This document shows positions 1-7,085 of a stretch of DNA of 64,000 nt, in pieces. The notes beneath the pieces are model-generated. The model had not been told where the DNA came from. It did not search any database and saw only the letters and a program-made list of their open reading frames with translations. The stretch comes from Thermococcus chitonophagus (GTDB lineage: Archaea > Methanobacteriota_B > Thermococci > Thermococcales > Thermococcaceae), in NCBI RefSeq assembly GCF_002214605.1, contig NZ_CP015193.1, positions 1,778,978 to 1,842,977 of the forward strand. The letters run 5' to 3'. The position numbers and the translations under genes are program-made. Every line of letters begins with the position of its first letter. Positions within the stretch are counted from its first letter, which is position 1.

Positions 1-53
1 TTTCCGAATGATCTGAGTACCCTAACGGGAATTAAGGCTTTTCCTGTCAGCAT
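1..53 (-). CDS. Partial CDS, N-terminus only (unidentified)
   Basis: On the minus strand an ATG at 53-51 is preceded by a strong ribosome binding site (GGTGGAGG, 65-58, four bases from the start). The frame stays open to the window edge, giving about 17 residues that begin MLTGKALIPV. It lies 49 bases downstream of the GPN GTPase gene on the same strand, so it may be the next gene of that transcript. The fragment is too short to name a family. The call rests on the ribosome binding site and the open frame. Confidence 0.5.
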   Translation of the reverse strand, partial: MLTGKALIPVRVLRSFG

Positions 54-102
54 TAATCCTCCACCCAGCGCACTCAAACTTCCCCTTTTGGTCTTAAAGC
101 CC

Positions 103-849
103 TTACGTCAGGTCTCCACATGTACAGTAGTGTTCATATGCGAGCGTTTCAAGCTCATCAAAGCCCTCCCCAGTTTTTGCCGAGAGGTATATCACCCTAA
201 CGGGAGGTGAAACCTCTGGGAGCATTGAGCACATTTTATAGGCCAACAATCCCTGGGTTGAGGGGTCAAGCTTGAGCCTCGCTGTTAGGTACTCTATGTC
301 CTCAAACATCCTCTTGTGCCTTTCCAGCTCTTCCCTACCTAGGAGATCAACCTTATTGAGGGCTGGAATTGTTGTCGCCCCAAGTCTTAGGTCTATCAGA
401 AGGGCGAAAAACCTTACAAAGCAGTAATCGTGGGGCTTCTTCAATATCTCGGGATCGGAGAGATAAACCACCAAGGGATAGGGTAGGTTCTCCATTAGCT
501 TAACGCCGAACTCGTGGAATAGGAAGGTTTCCATTTGACCTGGGGTGTCTATTAAAACGTAGTCGTTCTTCTCCTCAAGCTCCAGTATCGAGTTTAAGTA
601 ATGGTCAAATTCATCCATTAGTCTGTCATAGCTCTCCACTATTGCGCCGTTTGGCCCGTATCCCTCCTTCATTATCTCCTCTACGGTAACAGACTTTCTA
701 ACGTCAAGATCCGGTTTGTATGGAAGTGTCCTTACTCCTGTGTCTAAGTTAACGTAGGCGACCTTGTGGTTCTCTTCGAGGTACTTGCCGAAAGCACCTG
801 TTAGCGCAGTTTTTCCGCTTCCCGCCGTTCCCACAAACGCTATTATCAT
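103..849 (-). CDS. GPN-loop GTPase (PAB0955-like)
   Basis: A 248-residue GTPase of the GPN/XAB1 family. Visible motifs are a P-loop at residues 7-14 (GTAGSGKT), the family-defining Gly-Pro-Asn at 65-67, G3 DTPGQ at 101-105, G4 NKVD at 165-168 and a G5-like SAK at 223-225. It ends with a Cys-rich tail, CTCGDLT. Length and sequence closely match the P. abyssi protein PAB0955, a homodimeric GTPase whose eukaryotic relatives (Gpn1-3) assist RNA polymerase II assembly. The archaeal role is not settled. The start is supported by the AGGAGG-type site just upstream. It is co-directional with the MinD-like gene, 43 bases away. Confidence 0.93.
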   Translation of the reverse strand: MIIAFVGTAGSGKTALTGAFGKYLEENHKVAYVNLDTGVRTLPYKPDLDVRKSVTVEEIMKEGYGPNGAIVESYDRLMDEFDHYLNSILELEEKNDYVLIDTPGQMETFLFHEFGVKLMENLPYPLVVYLSDPEILKKPHDYCFVRFFALLIDLRLGATTIPALNKVDLLGREELERHKRMFEDIEYLTARLKLDPSTQGLLAYKMCSMLPEVSPPVRVIYLSAKTGEGFDELETLAYEHYCTCGDLT

Positions 850-872
850 GGCTCCTCCCAGGCTAGTTAAAA

Positions 873-886
873 TTAGGTGAACCTAA
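873..886. promoter_or_regulatory. Short palindrome between the minD-like and GPN GTPase genes
   Basis: TTAGGT-GA-ACCTAA forms 6-bp inverted arms around a two-base centre, in the 43-base gap between the minD-like stop codon and the GPN GTPase start. It could be an operator or a minor hairpin. No known regulator is assigned to it. Confidence 0.3.
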
Positions 887-892
887 AAAGTT

Positions 893-1633
893 TTAGTACA
901 TTATCTTGGCCTTTATTCCAGCCAGCTTGTCAACTTCCTCTGCGAGCTTAACGAATGCTTTAGCTCCCTCACTTTCGGGTTTGTACTTCACAGCTGGAAT
1001 TCCTTCCAGGGTTCCCTCCCTAATGGCAGGATCTTCCGGAATAACGGCCAGCAGAGGAACCTCCATAACTTCTTCCGCGGCCTCTGGAGGGATATCTTTC
1101 TCAGTCCTCCCGTACCTGTTAAGAACGAACCCCAAGATTGCAAGCCCGGCTTTTTTCAGTACTATCCCAACTTTCATCGTGTCGGTAAGGCATGATATCT
1201 CAGGATTCGTGACGAGCAACGCCTCTTCACCGCTCAGCATTGCGCTCATTGCATCCAACTGTAGCCCAGCAGGGCAGTCTATTAGGATAAAATCGTACTG
1301 CCCCTTAAGGGATTTTATTACATCTGGCAACTTTCTTGGATCTGCTTTTATCACATGCTCCCAGTCAACGGCCCCAGGAAGAACGTAGACATTTTCAAAT
1401 TGCGTCATGTAAATTGCATCCTCTATCTTTGCCTCTCCCGCCAATACATCATGGAGCGTAACGTCGGCATCGTCAACACCCAGAACTAAGCTGAGATTTG
1501 CCATCGTTAAGTCACCATCCACAGCTAGAACTTTCTTTCCTCTCTCACCAAGGGCAACTGAAAGATTGGCAGTTACAGTTGTCTTCCCAGTTCCCCCTTT
1601 GCCCGAAACTATTGAGATTATTCTCGTCGTCAT
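893..1633 (-). CDS. minD: MinD/ParA-family P-loop ATPase
   Basis: A 246-residue deviant Walker-A ATPase. The KGGTGKTT motif near residues 12-19 carries the signature N-terminal lysine, followed by switch I DGDLTMANL and switch II IDCPAG. Archaeal MinD homologues are membrane-associated ATPases, and structures are known for Pyrococcus members. No minE or minC partner is visible, as is usual in archaea, so a role in division-site placement is not implied. A minus-strand TATA-like element (AATTATAAG, about 1667-1676) precedes it in the divergent gap shared with the DMT transporter gene. Confidence 0.88.
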   Translation of the reverse strand: MTTRIISIVSGKGGTGKTTVTANLSVALGERGKKVLAVDGDLTMANLSLVLGVDDADVTLHDVLAGEAKIEDAIYMTQFENVYVLPGAVDWEHVIKADPRKLPDVIKSLKGQYDFILIDCPAGLQLDAMSAMLSGEEALLVTNPEISCLTDTMKVGIVLKKAGLAILGFVLNRYGRTEKDIPPEAAEEVMEVPLLAVIPEDPAIREGTLEGIPAVKYKPESEGAKAFVKLAEEVDKLAGIKAKIMY

Positions 1634-1738
1634 ATCAAAAACCCCTGTAATCTCTACTTTCAGAAACTTATAATTTTTCTCTCGTTGAAGTTTTTATCGA
1701 AACGCTAAATTTTTAAGCTAATCGAGCAAGTGGCAACC

Positions 1739-2596
1739 ATGATAGTTGGAGTGGCTTTTGCGTTAATTTCCGCCATTTGCTGGGGAACCTCATCTGTCTT
1801 AATAAAAGTTGGGCTTAAAAACAGATCTCCTTTAATAGCAAATCTAGTTAGGCTTATTTTCTCATCACTAATGTATGCCACAATTTTCCTAATTGGAGGG
1901 AACTTCAACGAGATATTTAGAATGTCCCTAGAATACCACATTATAGCATTCGTATCAGCACAATTTGGCTTCGTCATCGGTGATTACCTATATTTTTCGG
2001 CCCTCAAATCTCTCGGAGTTTCAAGAACAGTCCCAATAACATCTACGTATCCACTTTGGACCCTTGTCTGGGCTTATTTATTCTTAGGCAGAGAAATAAC
2101 GATAAGAATAGCTATTGGAGCTTTAATGATAGTTCTTGGGATAATTGTAGTTAGGCAGGTTGAAGTTGAGGAACACGTAAACCCAAAAGGACTCTTATAC
2201 GCATTTCTAACACCAATATCCTGGAGCATGGCAATAATTCTAATGGACTGGCTTTCAAACAAAATATCCCCTTTAACACTTGCAGGCCTGAGGATAATGT
2301 ACGCTACGGTGGGGATTACAATAAGCTCCTTGAAAGTTGTACCTGAATTGAAACACATAACCAAGAGAGAAGTAATGGTTATAGCAACTGCAGGGATGCT
2401 GGGCCTTGTAGTTGCCCAGTACACCTTTGTTTCCTCAGTGTCAATGCTTGGCTCTCAGATTGCCACACCAATTACCGCAATAAACCCGATAATTTCAACT
2501 TTACTTGCAATAACCTTCCTTAAGGAGCCTCCAAACTGGAAGATATGGGTGAGTCTTGGCCTGGTGGTTTCGGGAATATGGCTACTCACGTCCTAA
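1739..2596 (+). CDS. EamA/DMT-family transporter
   Basis: About 285 residues with ten predicted hydrophobic segments in two EamA repeats. The first repeat begins near residue 5 (FALISAICWGTS) and the second near residue 147 (FLTPISWSMA). This is the drug/metabolite exporter fold; the substrate cannot be read from sequence. The ATG at 1739 is preferred to the GTG at 1730 because a TATA-like AAATTTTTAA (1707-1716) lies about 27 bases upstream and there is no ribosome binding site. This fits a leaderless transcript. The 3' end overlaps the convergent regulator gene by four bases. Confidence 0.85.
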   Translation: MIVGVAFALISAICWGTSSVLIKVGLKNRSPLIANLVRLIFSSLMYATIFLIGGNFNEIFRMSLEYHIIAFVSAQFGFVIGDYLYFSALKSLGVSRTVPITSTYPLWTLVWAYLFLGREITIRIAIGALMIVLGIIVVRQVEVEEHVNPKGLLYAFLTPISWSMAIILMDWLSNKISPLTLAGLRIMYATVGITISSLKVVPELKHITKREVMVIATAGMLGLVVAQYTFVSSVSMLGSQIATPITAINPIISTLLAITFLKEPPNWKIWVSLGLVVSGIWLLTS

Positions 2597-3591
2597 TCAA
2601 GTTTTATCTTTTTCACGACTTTAACAAGGAAGGTTTTCCCGCTTTTTTCCCTAACTACGAGGCCTTTCTTCTCTAGGTTCTGAATTGCCCTGCTTATTGT
2701 TGGTCTCGAATAACCAACTATTTCCGGAAGTTCTTCCTGCTTTATTTCTCCACCATTCTCTATTATTGCTTTCAAAACTGCTACTTCTTTTTCGTTTAAT
2801 TGGTCAAGTATTTCCTGCCTCTTTTCTGATCTTTTTTTGCTTAGATACACTAAGAGGGGACTCATGACCAAAAACGCGACGATCATTCCAAGTAGAAATG
2901 AGAGCTTTGAGCTCTTAGTGGAAGGTGGAACCGCCGTTGTTGTATTGGTCTCGATTGGAGGGGGCTCAATATCTCTCCCTATCCAGTAGGTTTCATACCC
3001 CATCTTTTCCAGGGTTTTCTCGATTGTTTCATTAAGCCCTAGTCCAACTAAGATCACCATTGTTGGATGCAATGCTTTTATTCCTTCTAAGGCCGCAGGT
3101 GAAAGCTGGTTTTCCCACGTGAGGAGGAGAGGATATTTGTATTCCATTGCAAATTTTGCTGCAGCTAGAGTTGACCCGTAGTCCCAGGCACTTGCCAGAA
3201 CAACGACCCTACTCCCATTAGGATAAAAATGAAGAGCAAGTTTTTCTGCAGTTTCAGTCCTGTCAGCTCCCCCAATCCTTGTGACGCTGAAACCCATCTC
3301 CTTAAGCTCATTTTCAACTTCCAAACTTATCGCATTTGCACTGCCGACTATAAGAACCCTGTTTCGTCCAAGCTGAATGTAAGAGTATAGCTGAGCCTTT
3401 GTCACTTTATCCAATTTTTTTGGATTTACTGGCAGTATGGGGACATTTATAAGGTGAGAGTAAGGGAGAGCTATTAGGTAGTCAATTATATCATCATTCC
3501 TCACAATTATGAGATCATACTGAGGATATGAAGCATAAACGGAAGTAATGAAGAGTGATAGGAATACTAGCGAAATCAAAACTTTCTTCAT
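2593..3591 (-). CDS. Membrane-anchored winged-helix regulator with extracytoplasmic cell-wall-binding-2-like domain
   Basis: A 332-residue protein. An N-terminal signal peptide or anchor (MKKVLISLVFLSLF) is followed by an extracytoplasmic region of about 200 residues with CWB2-like features (RIGGADRTETAEKLA near 105-119). A Thr/Pro-rich linker, one transmembrane helix (about 231-250) and a C-terminal MarR-like winged helix (about 265-330, with RPTISRAIQNLEKKGLV) follow. The order implies a one-component sensor linking an outside ligand or the S-layer to transcription. Domain calls are by eye. The start follows GGGGGTTTAA, and the gene diverges from S6e. Confidence 0.78.
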   Translation of the reverse strand: MKKVLISLVFLSLFITSVYASYPQYDLIIVRNDDIIDYLIALPYSHLINVPILPVNPKKLDKVTKAQLYSYIQLGRNRVLIVGSANAISLEVENELKEMGFSVTRIGGADRTETAEKLALHFYPNGSRVVVLASAWDYGSTLAAAKFAMEYKYPLLLTWENQLSPAALEGIKALHPTMVILVGLGLNETIEKTLEKMGYETYWIGRDIEPPPIETNTTTAVPPSTKSSKLSFLLGMIVAFLVMSPLLVYLSKKRSEKRQEILDQLNEKEVAVLKAIIENGGEIKQEELPEIVGYSRPTISRAIQNLEKKGLVVREKSGKTFLVKVVKKIKLD

Positions 3592-3616
3592 TTAAACCCC
3601 CTCCTCTCTAACCCCA

Positions 3617-3635
3617 AGGTTTTTAAACTATTTAA
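3617..3635 (+). promoter_or_regulatory. TATA-rich region of the divergent S6e / regulator promoters
   Basis: The AT-rich stretch GGTTTTTAAACTATTTAAA contains TATA-like hexamers on both strands, between two divergent start codons at 3591 (minus) and 3702 (plus). Archaeal TATA boxes lie about 26 bases before transcription starts. This places the S6e start near 3655 and gives an untranslated leader of roughly 45-50 bases. Confidence 0.5.
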
Positions 3636-3644
3636 ATTTTCATG

Positions 3645-3669
3645 CATCGGGCTAAGGGGGAACCCGATG
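3645..3669 (+). promoter_or_regulatory. Hairpin in the S6e leader
   Basis: CATCGGG (3645-3651) pairs with CCCGATG (3663-3669) around an 11-base purine-rich loop, giving a perfect 7-bp stem with five G-C pairs. It lies between the predicted transcription start and the ribosome binding site GGAGGTGGGAGG of S6e. A role in autoregulation is possible but untested. Confidence 0.35.
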
Positions 3670-3701
3670 AATCCCGCTGATGAAAGTGGAGGTGGGAGGA
3701 A

Positions 3702-4079
3702 ATGGCAACGTTCAAGCTTGTAATTTCCGATCCAAAGAGCGGAATAGCAAAGCAGATCGAGATTACTGGAGACGCCGCAGAGAAGCTCATTGGAAAGAAG
3801 ATAGGAGACCAAATACCAGTAAAGGAGCTTGGGATAGATCTAAACGCACTGTTTGGCAAGGAGTTTCCAGAGGACGTTAAGATAGAGATCAGGGGTGGAA
3901 CAGATAAGGATGGTTTCCCAATGAGACCAGATGTCCATGGACCAAGGAGAGTTAGGATCCTCCTATCCAAGGGACCGGGATTCAGACCCAGGGAGAAGGG
4001 AGAGAGGAGAAAGAAGACTGTAAGGGGTAACACAATAAGTCCCGAAATCGTTCAGGTTAACGTCAAGCTTGTGTACTAA
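3702..4079 (+). CDS. rps6e: 30S ribosomal protein S6e
   Basis: A 125-residue protein matching archaeal S6e along its full length. It has the N-terminal [11 protein letters not shown] strand and the conserved core around residues 65-85 ([15 protein letters not shown], then [10 protein letters not shown]). It lacks the C-terminal phosphorylated tail of eukaryotic S6. It is a small-subunit ribosomal protein. An excellent ribosome binding site, GGAGGTGGGAGG, sits just before the ATG. A GC-rich RNA candidate follows about 30 bases after the stop codon. Confidence 0.96.
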   Translation: MATFKLVISDPKSGIAKQIEITGDAAEKLIGKKIGDQIPVKELGIDLNALFGKEFPEDVKIEIRGGTDKDGFPMRPDVHGPRRVRILLSKGPGFRPREKGERRKKTVRGNTISPEIVQVNVKLVY

Positions 4080-4110
4080 AATTTTTAACCTTTCATTTCT
4101 CATTATCTCT

Positions 4111-4168
4111 TGCGCGGCTCAGACCGGCTGGGGCCGAAGCGATGGGGCCGCGCTGGACCGGGCTACAT
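4111..4168 (+). ncRNA. GC-rich structured small RNA candidate, possibly H/ACA-like
   Basis: About 58 bases of more than 70% G+C in AT-rich surroundings. GCGCGGC (4112-4118) can pair perfectly with GCCGCGC (4147-4153). Alternatively GGCC/GGCC can close a GAAGCGAT loop reminiscent of an archaeal K-loop. An ACA trinucleotide lies at 4165-4167 near the 3' end. A TATA-like AATTTTTAACC (4080-4088) sits about 26 bases before the predicted 5' end, so it could have its own promoter. High-GC islands in Pyrococcus often mark structured RNAs, including H/ACA guides. I could not resolve one unambiguous H/ACA fold. Confidence 0.5.
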
Positions 4169-4181
4169 CGAGGTGTTGCTT

Positions 4182-4943
4182 TTGATATCACTGGCAACTC
4201 TAATACTGGTTTTAGCCCCGCTATTGCTTATCCTGATTGCATGGGAGTCAAAGGAGAGCCAATACCTAATTATAGCCTCCCTCCTATACGTCCTTTTAGC
4301 TCCTCAAAAGTACTTTCCAATGATACTCCTTATCCCCACGATATTCGGCCTAGCACCTAAGTTTGCAAGAGAGCTAGGATTTCTAATTCTTGGAATGTTC
4401 CTTATTGATCCAAATGTGAGGGCAGACCTCACACCCATGAAAACACTTTCCCTAAGTGCATTTACCCTATTGCTTTCTGTTATAATTTCTCCCCTTCCCA
4501 GAGGAAAAGCCAAGAGAATTTTTTATATAACAGTATTAGGGATACTATCAGGTCTACTAGGGATAATGATAAAGCCTTTTCCGCTTATAGCAATCTCTTA
4601 CCTATTGGCTTTTCCAATAACGTTGACAAGCTATGCGTATGCATTTGTTACAATTGCTGTTTCACTCTTATTGCACGAAGTGGGTCTTTATTCTTTTCCC
4701 TCCCCAGGAACACCGAATTCCAACGTACTTCCAGCAATAATACTTCCAGCCATTCTGATAGGGTATTCTATTTATATTGAAAGGAAGAATATAATGATGA
4801 AAAGACAAACAATAATGCTCCTGATATTTGCACTTCTATTAATTCCTTTTCTAAATTTAGCAAAGTTAGAGTTTGTTCTTTTAATGTCAGCTGTTAGTAT
4901 CAGGTTAATTACTTCTCTTCCCCATCCTGAGGAAACTTTATAG
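4182..4943 (+). CDS. Polytopic membrane protein of unknown function
   Basis: About 253 residues, nearly all hydrophobic, with roughly eight membrane segments. No family was recognised. The frame is open upstream from 4110, but that stretch is the GC-rich RNA candidate and translates to an atypical Arg/Gly-rich leader. GAGGTG at 4170-4175 fits a ribosome binding site for the TTG at 4182, giving an N-terminus of ISLATLILVLAP. The 3' end overlaps the convergent DUF2110 gene by 35 bases. Start confidence is moderate. Confidence 0.68.
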   Translation: MISLATLILVLAPLLLILIAWESKESQYLIIASLLYVLLAPQKYFPMILLIPTIFGLAPKFARELGFLILGMFLIDPNVRADLTPMKTLSLSAFTLLLSVIISPLPRGKAKRIFYITVLGILSGLLGIMIKPFPLIAISYLLAFPITLTSYAYAFVTIAVSLLLHEVGLYSFPSPGTPNSNVLPAIILPAILIGYSIYIERKNIMMKRQTIMLLIFALLLIPFLNLAKLEFVLLMSAVSIRLITSLPHPEETL

Positions 4944-5655
4944 CACCAATTTTAGCAGGCTTTATGTATGGACCGATTTCCTTTATTATACCTGGGGCGT
5001 GAGTACCTTTCTTCAGGATTAGCATTGTTTCCATAAGCCCTAGCTCCTCTATCCTCCTTACATCCCTACTATGCCCTGTCTCGACCAAAGCCCTTTCCAC
5101 ATTTTCGCTTATCGTGCCAACTATGAAAAGCTTATCGTACTTATCACTTGTCCATCCCTTTATCTTCCTTACCCAGCGGTCAGTAAGGTAGGCCTCTATT
5201 TCCTGGGCCAACTTTTCAACTCTCTCTATCCTTATTTCAACTGGTAGATAGTCAACCCACCCAAATTCCCTTCTCATCTGCCTTACCGGTTTTTCTCCAA
5301 AAGTCCGTTTGAGCCAGTAGAGAGGAACTAAAGCATCCTTTGGCCGCGGTTTCAGAATCCCAATGTCGACGTAAACACCGTAGCCTACTTTCCCAAGGTC
5401 AACAAGCCTCCCTAAGAGTACATCGCCCTCATTTACACTTGCCAGAGAATAAGGAATTTCACCCCATTCTTCCCTAATGAGGTTTGCAGATATCTCACTA
5501 TCTTCGCCCTCAAGCGTTATTTTAACCCACTGCCTTATTGTTATTGAAACTCTCCACTTTACATCAAGGTCTCCAATTAAGGATTTCAACTTCTTGTTGA
5601 TCTTACTAAAACCACTCCTATCCCCATAAATCTTCTGAGGTATTATAACTTCCAT
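4909..5655 (-). CDS. DUF2110 family protein
   Basis: A 248-residue protein resembling the archaeal DUF2110 family. It has an N-terminal alpha/beta region, a central S1/OB-like stretch (about 78-98, DVLLGRLVDLGKVGYGVYV) and a C-terminal region ending in KIGAIKFPQDGEEK. Biochemical function is unknown. It lies six bases downstream of tfe on the same strand, so the two are probably co-transcribed. This suggests a link to transcription or RNA metabolism, which is inference only. Confidence 0.8.
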   Translation of the reverse strand: MEVIIPQKIYGDRSGFSKINKKLKSLIGDLDVKWRVSITIRQWVKITLEGEDSEISANLIREEWGEIPYSLASVNEGDVLLGRLVDLGKVGYGVYVDIGILKPRPKDALVPLYWLKRTFGEKPVRQMRREFGWVDYLPVEIRIERVEKLAQEIEAYLTDRWVRKIKGWTSDKYDKLFIVGTISENVERALVETGHSRDVRRIEELGLMETMLILKKGTHAPGIIKEIGPYIKPAKIGAIKFPQDGEEK

Positions 5656-5661
5656 AGGGCG

Positions 5662-6210
5662 TCACTTTCTCCTGCTTTTCTTTGACTTGGATTTTGGAGC
5701 TTTTCTCAGGCCCAGCTCTATTTCAAGCTCCTCAATTCTCTTTTTTAATTCTTCTATAATAGCCGAGTTATCGTATTCATGGAGTATTTCACCACATATA
5801 GGACATGTAAAGCCATACTCAAAGGCTTCATCAAAAGTCAGTTTTGGATGCCCTGGGGTGCCACAGTGGTAATACACTTCATTTGTTTCCTCTTGGAGCA
5901 TTTTCTTCAACTTTTCGAGCTCTTGCATTTTTCTTGCCTTAATGATTTCAGGTAACCTCTTGGTCTCAATATGCCAGTAATAATAATACCATCCCGTCTC
6001 GTCATCCCTTATTCTTTTAAAATCGGCTAACTTTGCATCATAGAGAGCGTAAAGAATCTTCCTAACGGTATTAACTCTAATCCCCGTGATTTCAGCTAAC
6101 TCTTCATCTGTGGCTTCTCCTTTCTTTTCAAGAGCCTTTATTACTTCTACAGCTTCATCTCCCCCTATGTCCCTTGCTATCTCAAGAAGGGCCTTGTTCC
6201 TTCTGGCCAT
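5662..6210 (-). CDS. tfe: Transcription initiation factor TFE (TFIIE-alpha homologue)
   Basis: A 182-residue protein. The N-terminal winged helix (about 15-85) carries [24 protein letters not shown] helical linker leads to a C-terminal zinc ribbon (about 112-142) with YHCG and CPICGEI as visible cysteines; one of the four canonical ligand positions appears to be His. The tail is Lys/Ser-rich. TFE stabilises the open promoter complex with RNA polymerase, TBP and TFB. The start is set by GGGAGG shortly before the ATG. Confidence 0.95.
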   Translation of the reverse strand: MARRNKALLEIARDIGGDEAVEVIKALEKKGEATDEELAEITGIRVNTVRKILYALYDAKLADFKRIRDDETGWYYYYWHIETKRLPEIIKARKMQELEKLKKMLQEETNEVYYHCGTPGHPKLTFDEAFEYGFTCPICGEILHEYDNSAIIEELKKRIEELEIELGLRKAPKSKSKKSRRK

Positions 6211-6267
6211 TCTCTTAACCTCCCAATTTTAACCACTTTCCCCAATGAATTAATATGGACATAACCC

Positions 6268-6283
6268 TATATATACTTTAAGG
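6268..6283 (-). promoter_or_regulatory. Promoter of the tfe-DUF2110 operon
   Basis: The plus-strand text CCTATATATACTTTAA reads on the minus strand as a purine-rich BRE-like stretch followed by TATATATAGG. The predicted start is near 6245, about 35 bases before the tfe start codon. Confidence 0.6.
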
Positions 6284-6310
6284 AAGATATTCAAGAAGGG
6301 CGGGAAAACG

Positions 6311-6592
6311 TTATTTAGTTAAGTACTCATCGACAAGCTCTTTAGCGGAGGGTTTATATATCTCAAGAACCTCAATGTCCTCTATTACATTCCCCTCTCT
6401 TAGCTTCAATTTAACTTTACCACCATAGACTTGGAGATCTAAAAGACCATAGACAACGTCCTCTGCTTCTATTGGACTCTTGAACTTCATTATATACTCT
6501 CCATCTTCAGTAATAAGCTTCACCCACCATTCATTCTTCCTCTTAAACGGCCTGGTAACCTTTGGCTTGAACTTCTCGATGATTACTTCCAA
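6311..6592 (-). CDS. Small conserved-looking hypothetical protein
   Basis: A 93-residue alpha/beta protein with a basic N-terminal half (KPKVTRPFKRKNEWWVKL) and an acidic C-terminal half. It has no membrane segment or signal, and I do not recognise the family. The start is a TTG at 6592-6590. The strong site GGGGGTGA lies six bases upstream, and no ATG in frame fits. It faces tRNA-Lys across about 100 bases. Confidence 0.72.
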   Translation of the reverse strand: MEVIIEKFKPKVTRPFKRKNEWWVKLITEDGEYIMKFKSPIEAEDVVYGLLDLQVYGGKVKLKLREGNVIEDIEVLEIYKPSAKELVDEYLTK

Positions 6593-6667
6593 CTATGTCA
6601 CCCCCACATCTCTGAAGTTGCTGGCCCCTTTGGGATTTATCAACCTAACTGTCCACAAAAAAGCTTA

Positions 6668-6676
6668 TAAAACTTC
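6668..6676 (+). promoter_or_regulatory. TATA box of tRNA-Lys
   Basis: AAAGCTTATAAAACTT is centred about 25 bases before the first base of the mature tRNA at 6697. This is the standard archaeal distance for a transcription start at or near the tRNA 5' end. Confidence 0.65.
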
Positions 6677-6696
6677 TGCCGAGTTAGTCATCGGGT

Positions 6697-6774
6697 GGGC
6701 CGGTAGCTCAGCCTGGTTAGAGCACCGGGCTTTTAACCCGGTGGTCGCGGGTTCAAATCCCGCCCGGCCCGCCA
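6697..6774 (+). tRNA. tRNA-Lys (anticodon TTT)
   Basis: The cloverleaf is complete. The acceptor stem GGGCCGG pairs with CCGGCCC, followed by discriminator G and an encoded CCA (6772-6774). The anticodon stem-loop is CCGGG-CTTTTAA-CCCGG, giving anticodon UUU. The T arm carries GGTTCAAATCC. No intron is present. A T-rich stretch follows (from about 6781). Confidence 0.97.
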
Positions 6775-6841
6775 AACCTATCCTTATTTATTTTAGGCGT
6801 CCTCCTATTGACACCATAGTTCCTTCTGCTAAGAAACCTAA

Positions 6842-6873
6842 AACACATTTTCTGCCCCAGCAGGCTATGTGTT
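6842..6873 (+). other. Hairpin in the tRNA-Lys / DUF460 gap
   Basis: AACACAT (6842-6848) pairs with ATGTGTT (6867-6873). After a 3x3 internal loop, CTGC (6852-6855) pairs with GCAG (6860-6863) around a CCCA loop. It sits upstream of a TATA-like ATTTTATAAC that probably drives the DUF460-topA operon. It could be a regulatory element or a small RNA end; nothing more can be said from sequence. Confidence 0.35.
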
Positions 6874-7085
6874 GATTTTATAACCCCTCAAGATCATTTA
6901 GATAATAAAATATCAAGATCAAGAGGTGATGAGTTATCCTAATTATAGGGATTGATATAATCAGCGAAAATCCAAAAAGATTTGCCGTCGTAACTTGGTT
7001 TAATGGTAAGATTGAGAGGAAAGGTGAGTTTAACCTATATAGACTTATCAGATATATCAGGGCAAAAAGACCCGATATAATTGCA

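Noticed and set aside
906-1388. Plus-strand 160-codon frame opposite the minD-like gene
   Set aside because: Antisense shadow with low-complexity Ser/Ala-rich translation and no ribosome binding site; the minus-strand ATPase is clearly the gene.
3676-3686. C/D box guide RNA suggested by CTGATGA near the S6e leader
   Set aside because: Only an isolated CTGATGA was found; ordered C, D', C' and D boxes with guide spacing are absent.
4110-4181. N-terminal extension of the membrane protein through the GC-rich island
   Set aside because: The translated Arg/Gly/Pro-rich leader is unlike the rest of the protein, whereas the DNA looks like a structured RNA with its own TATA box.
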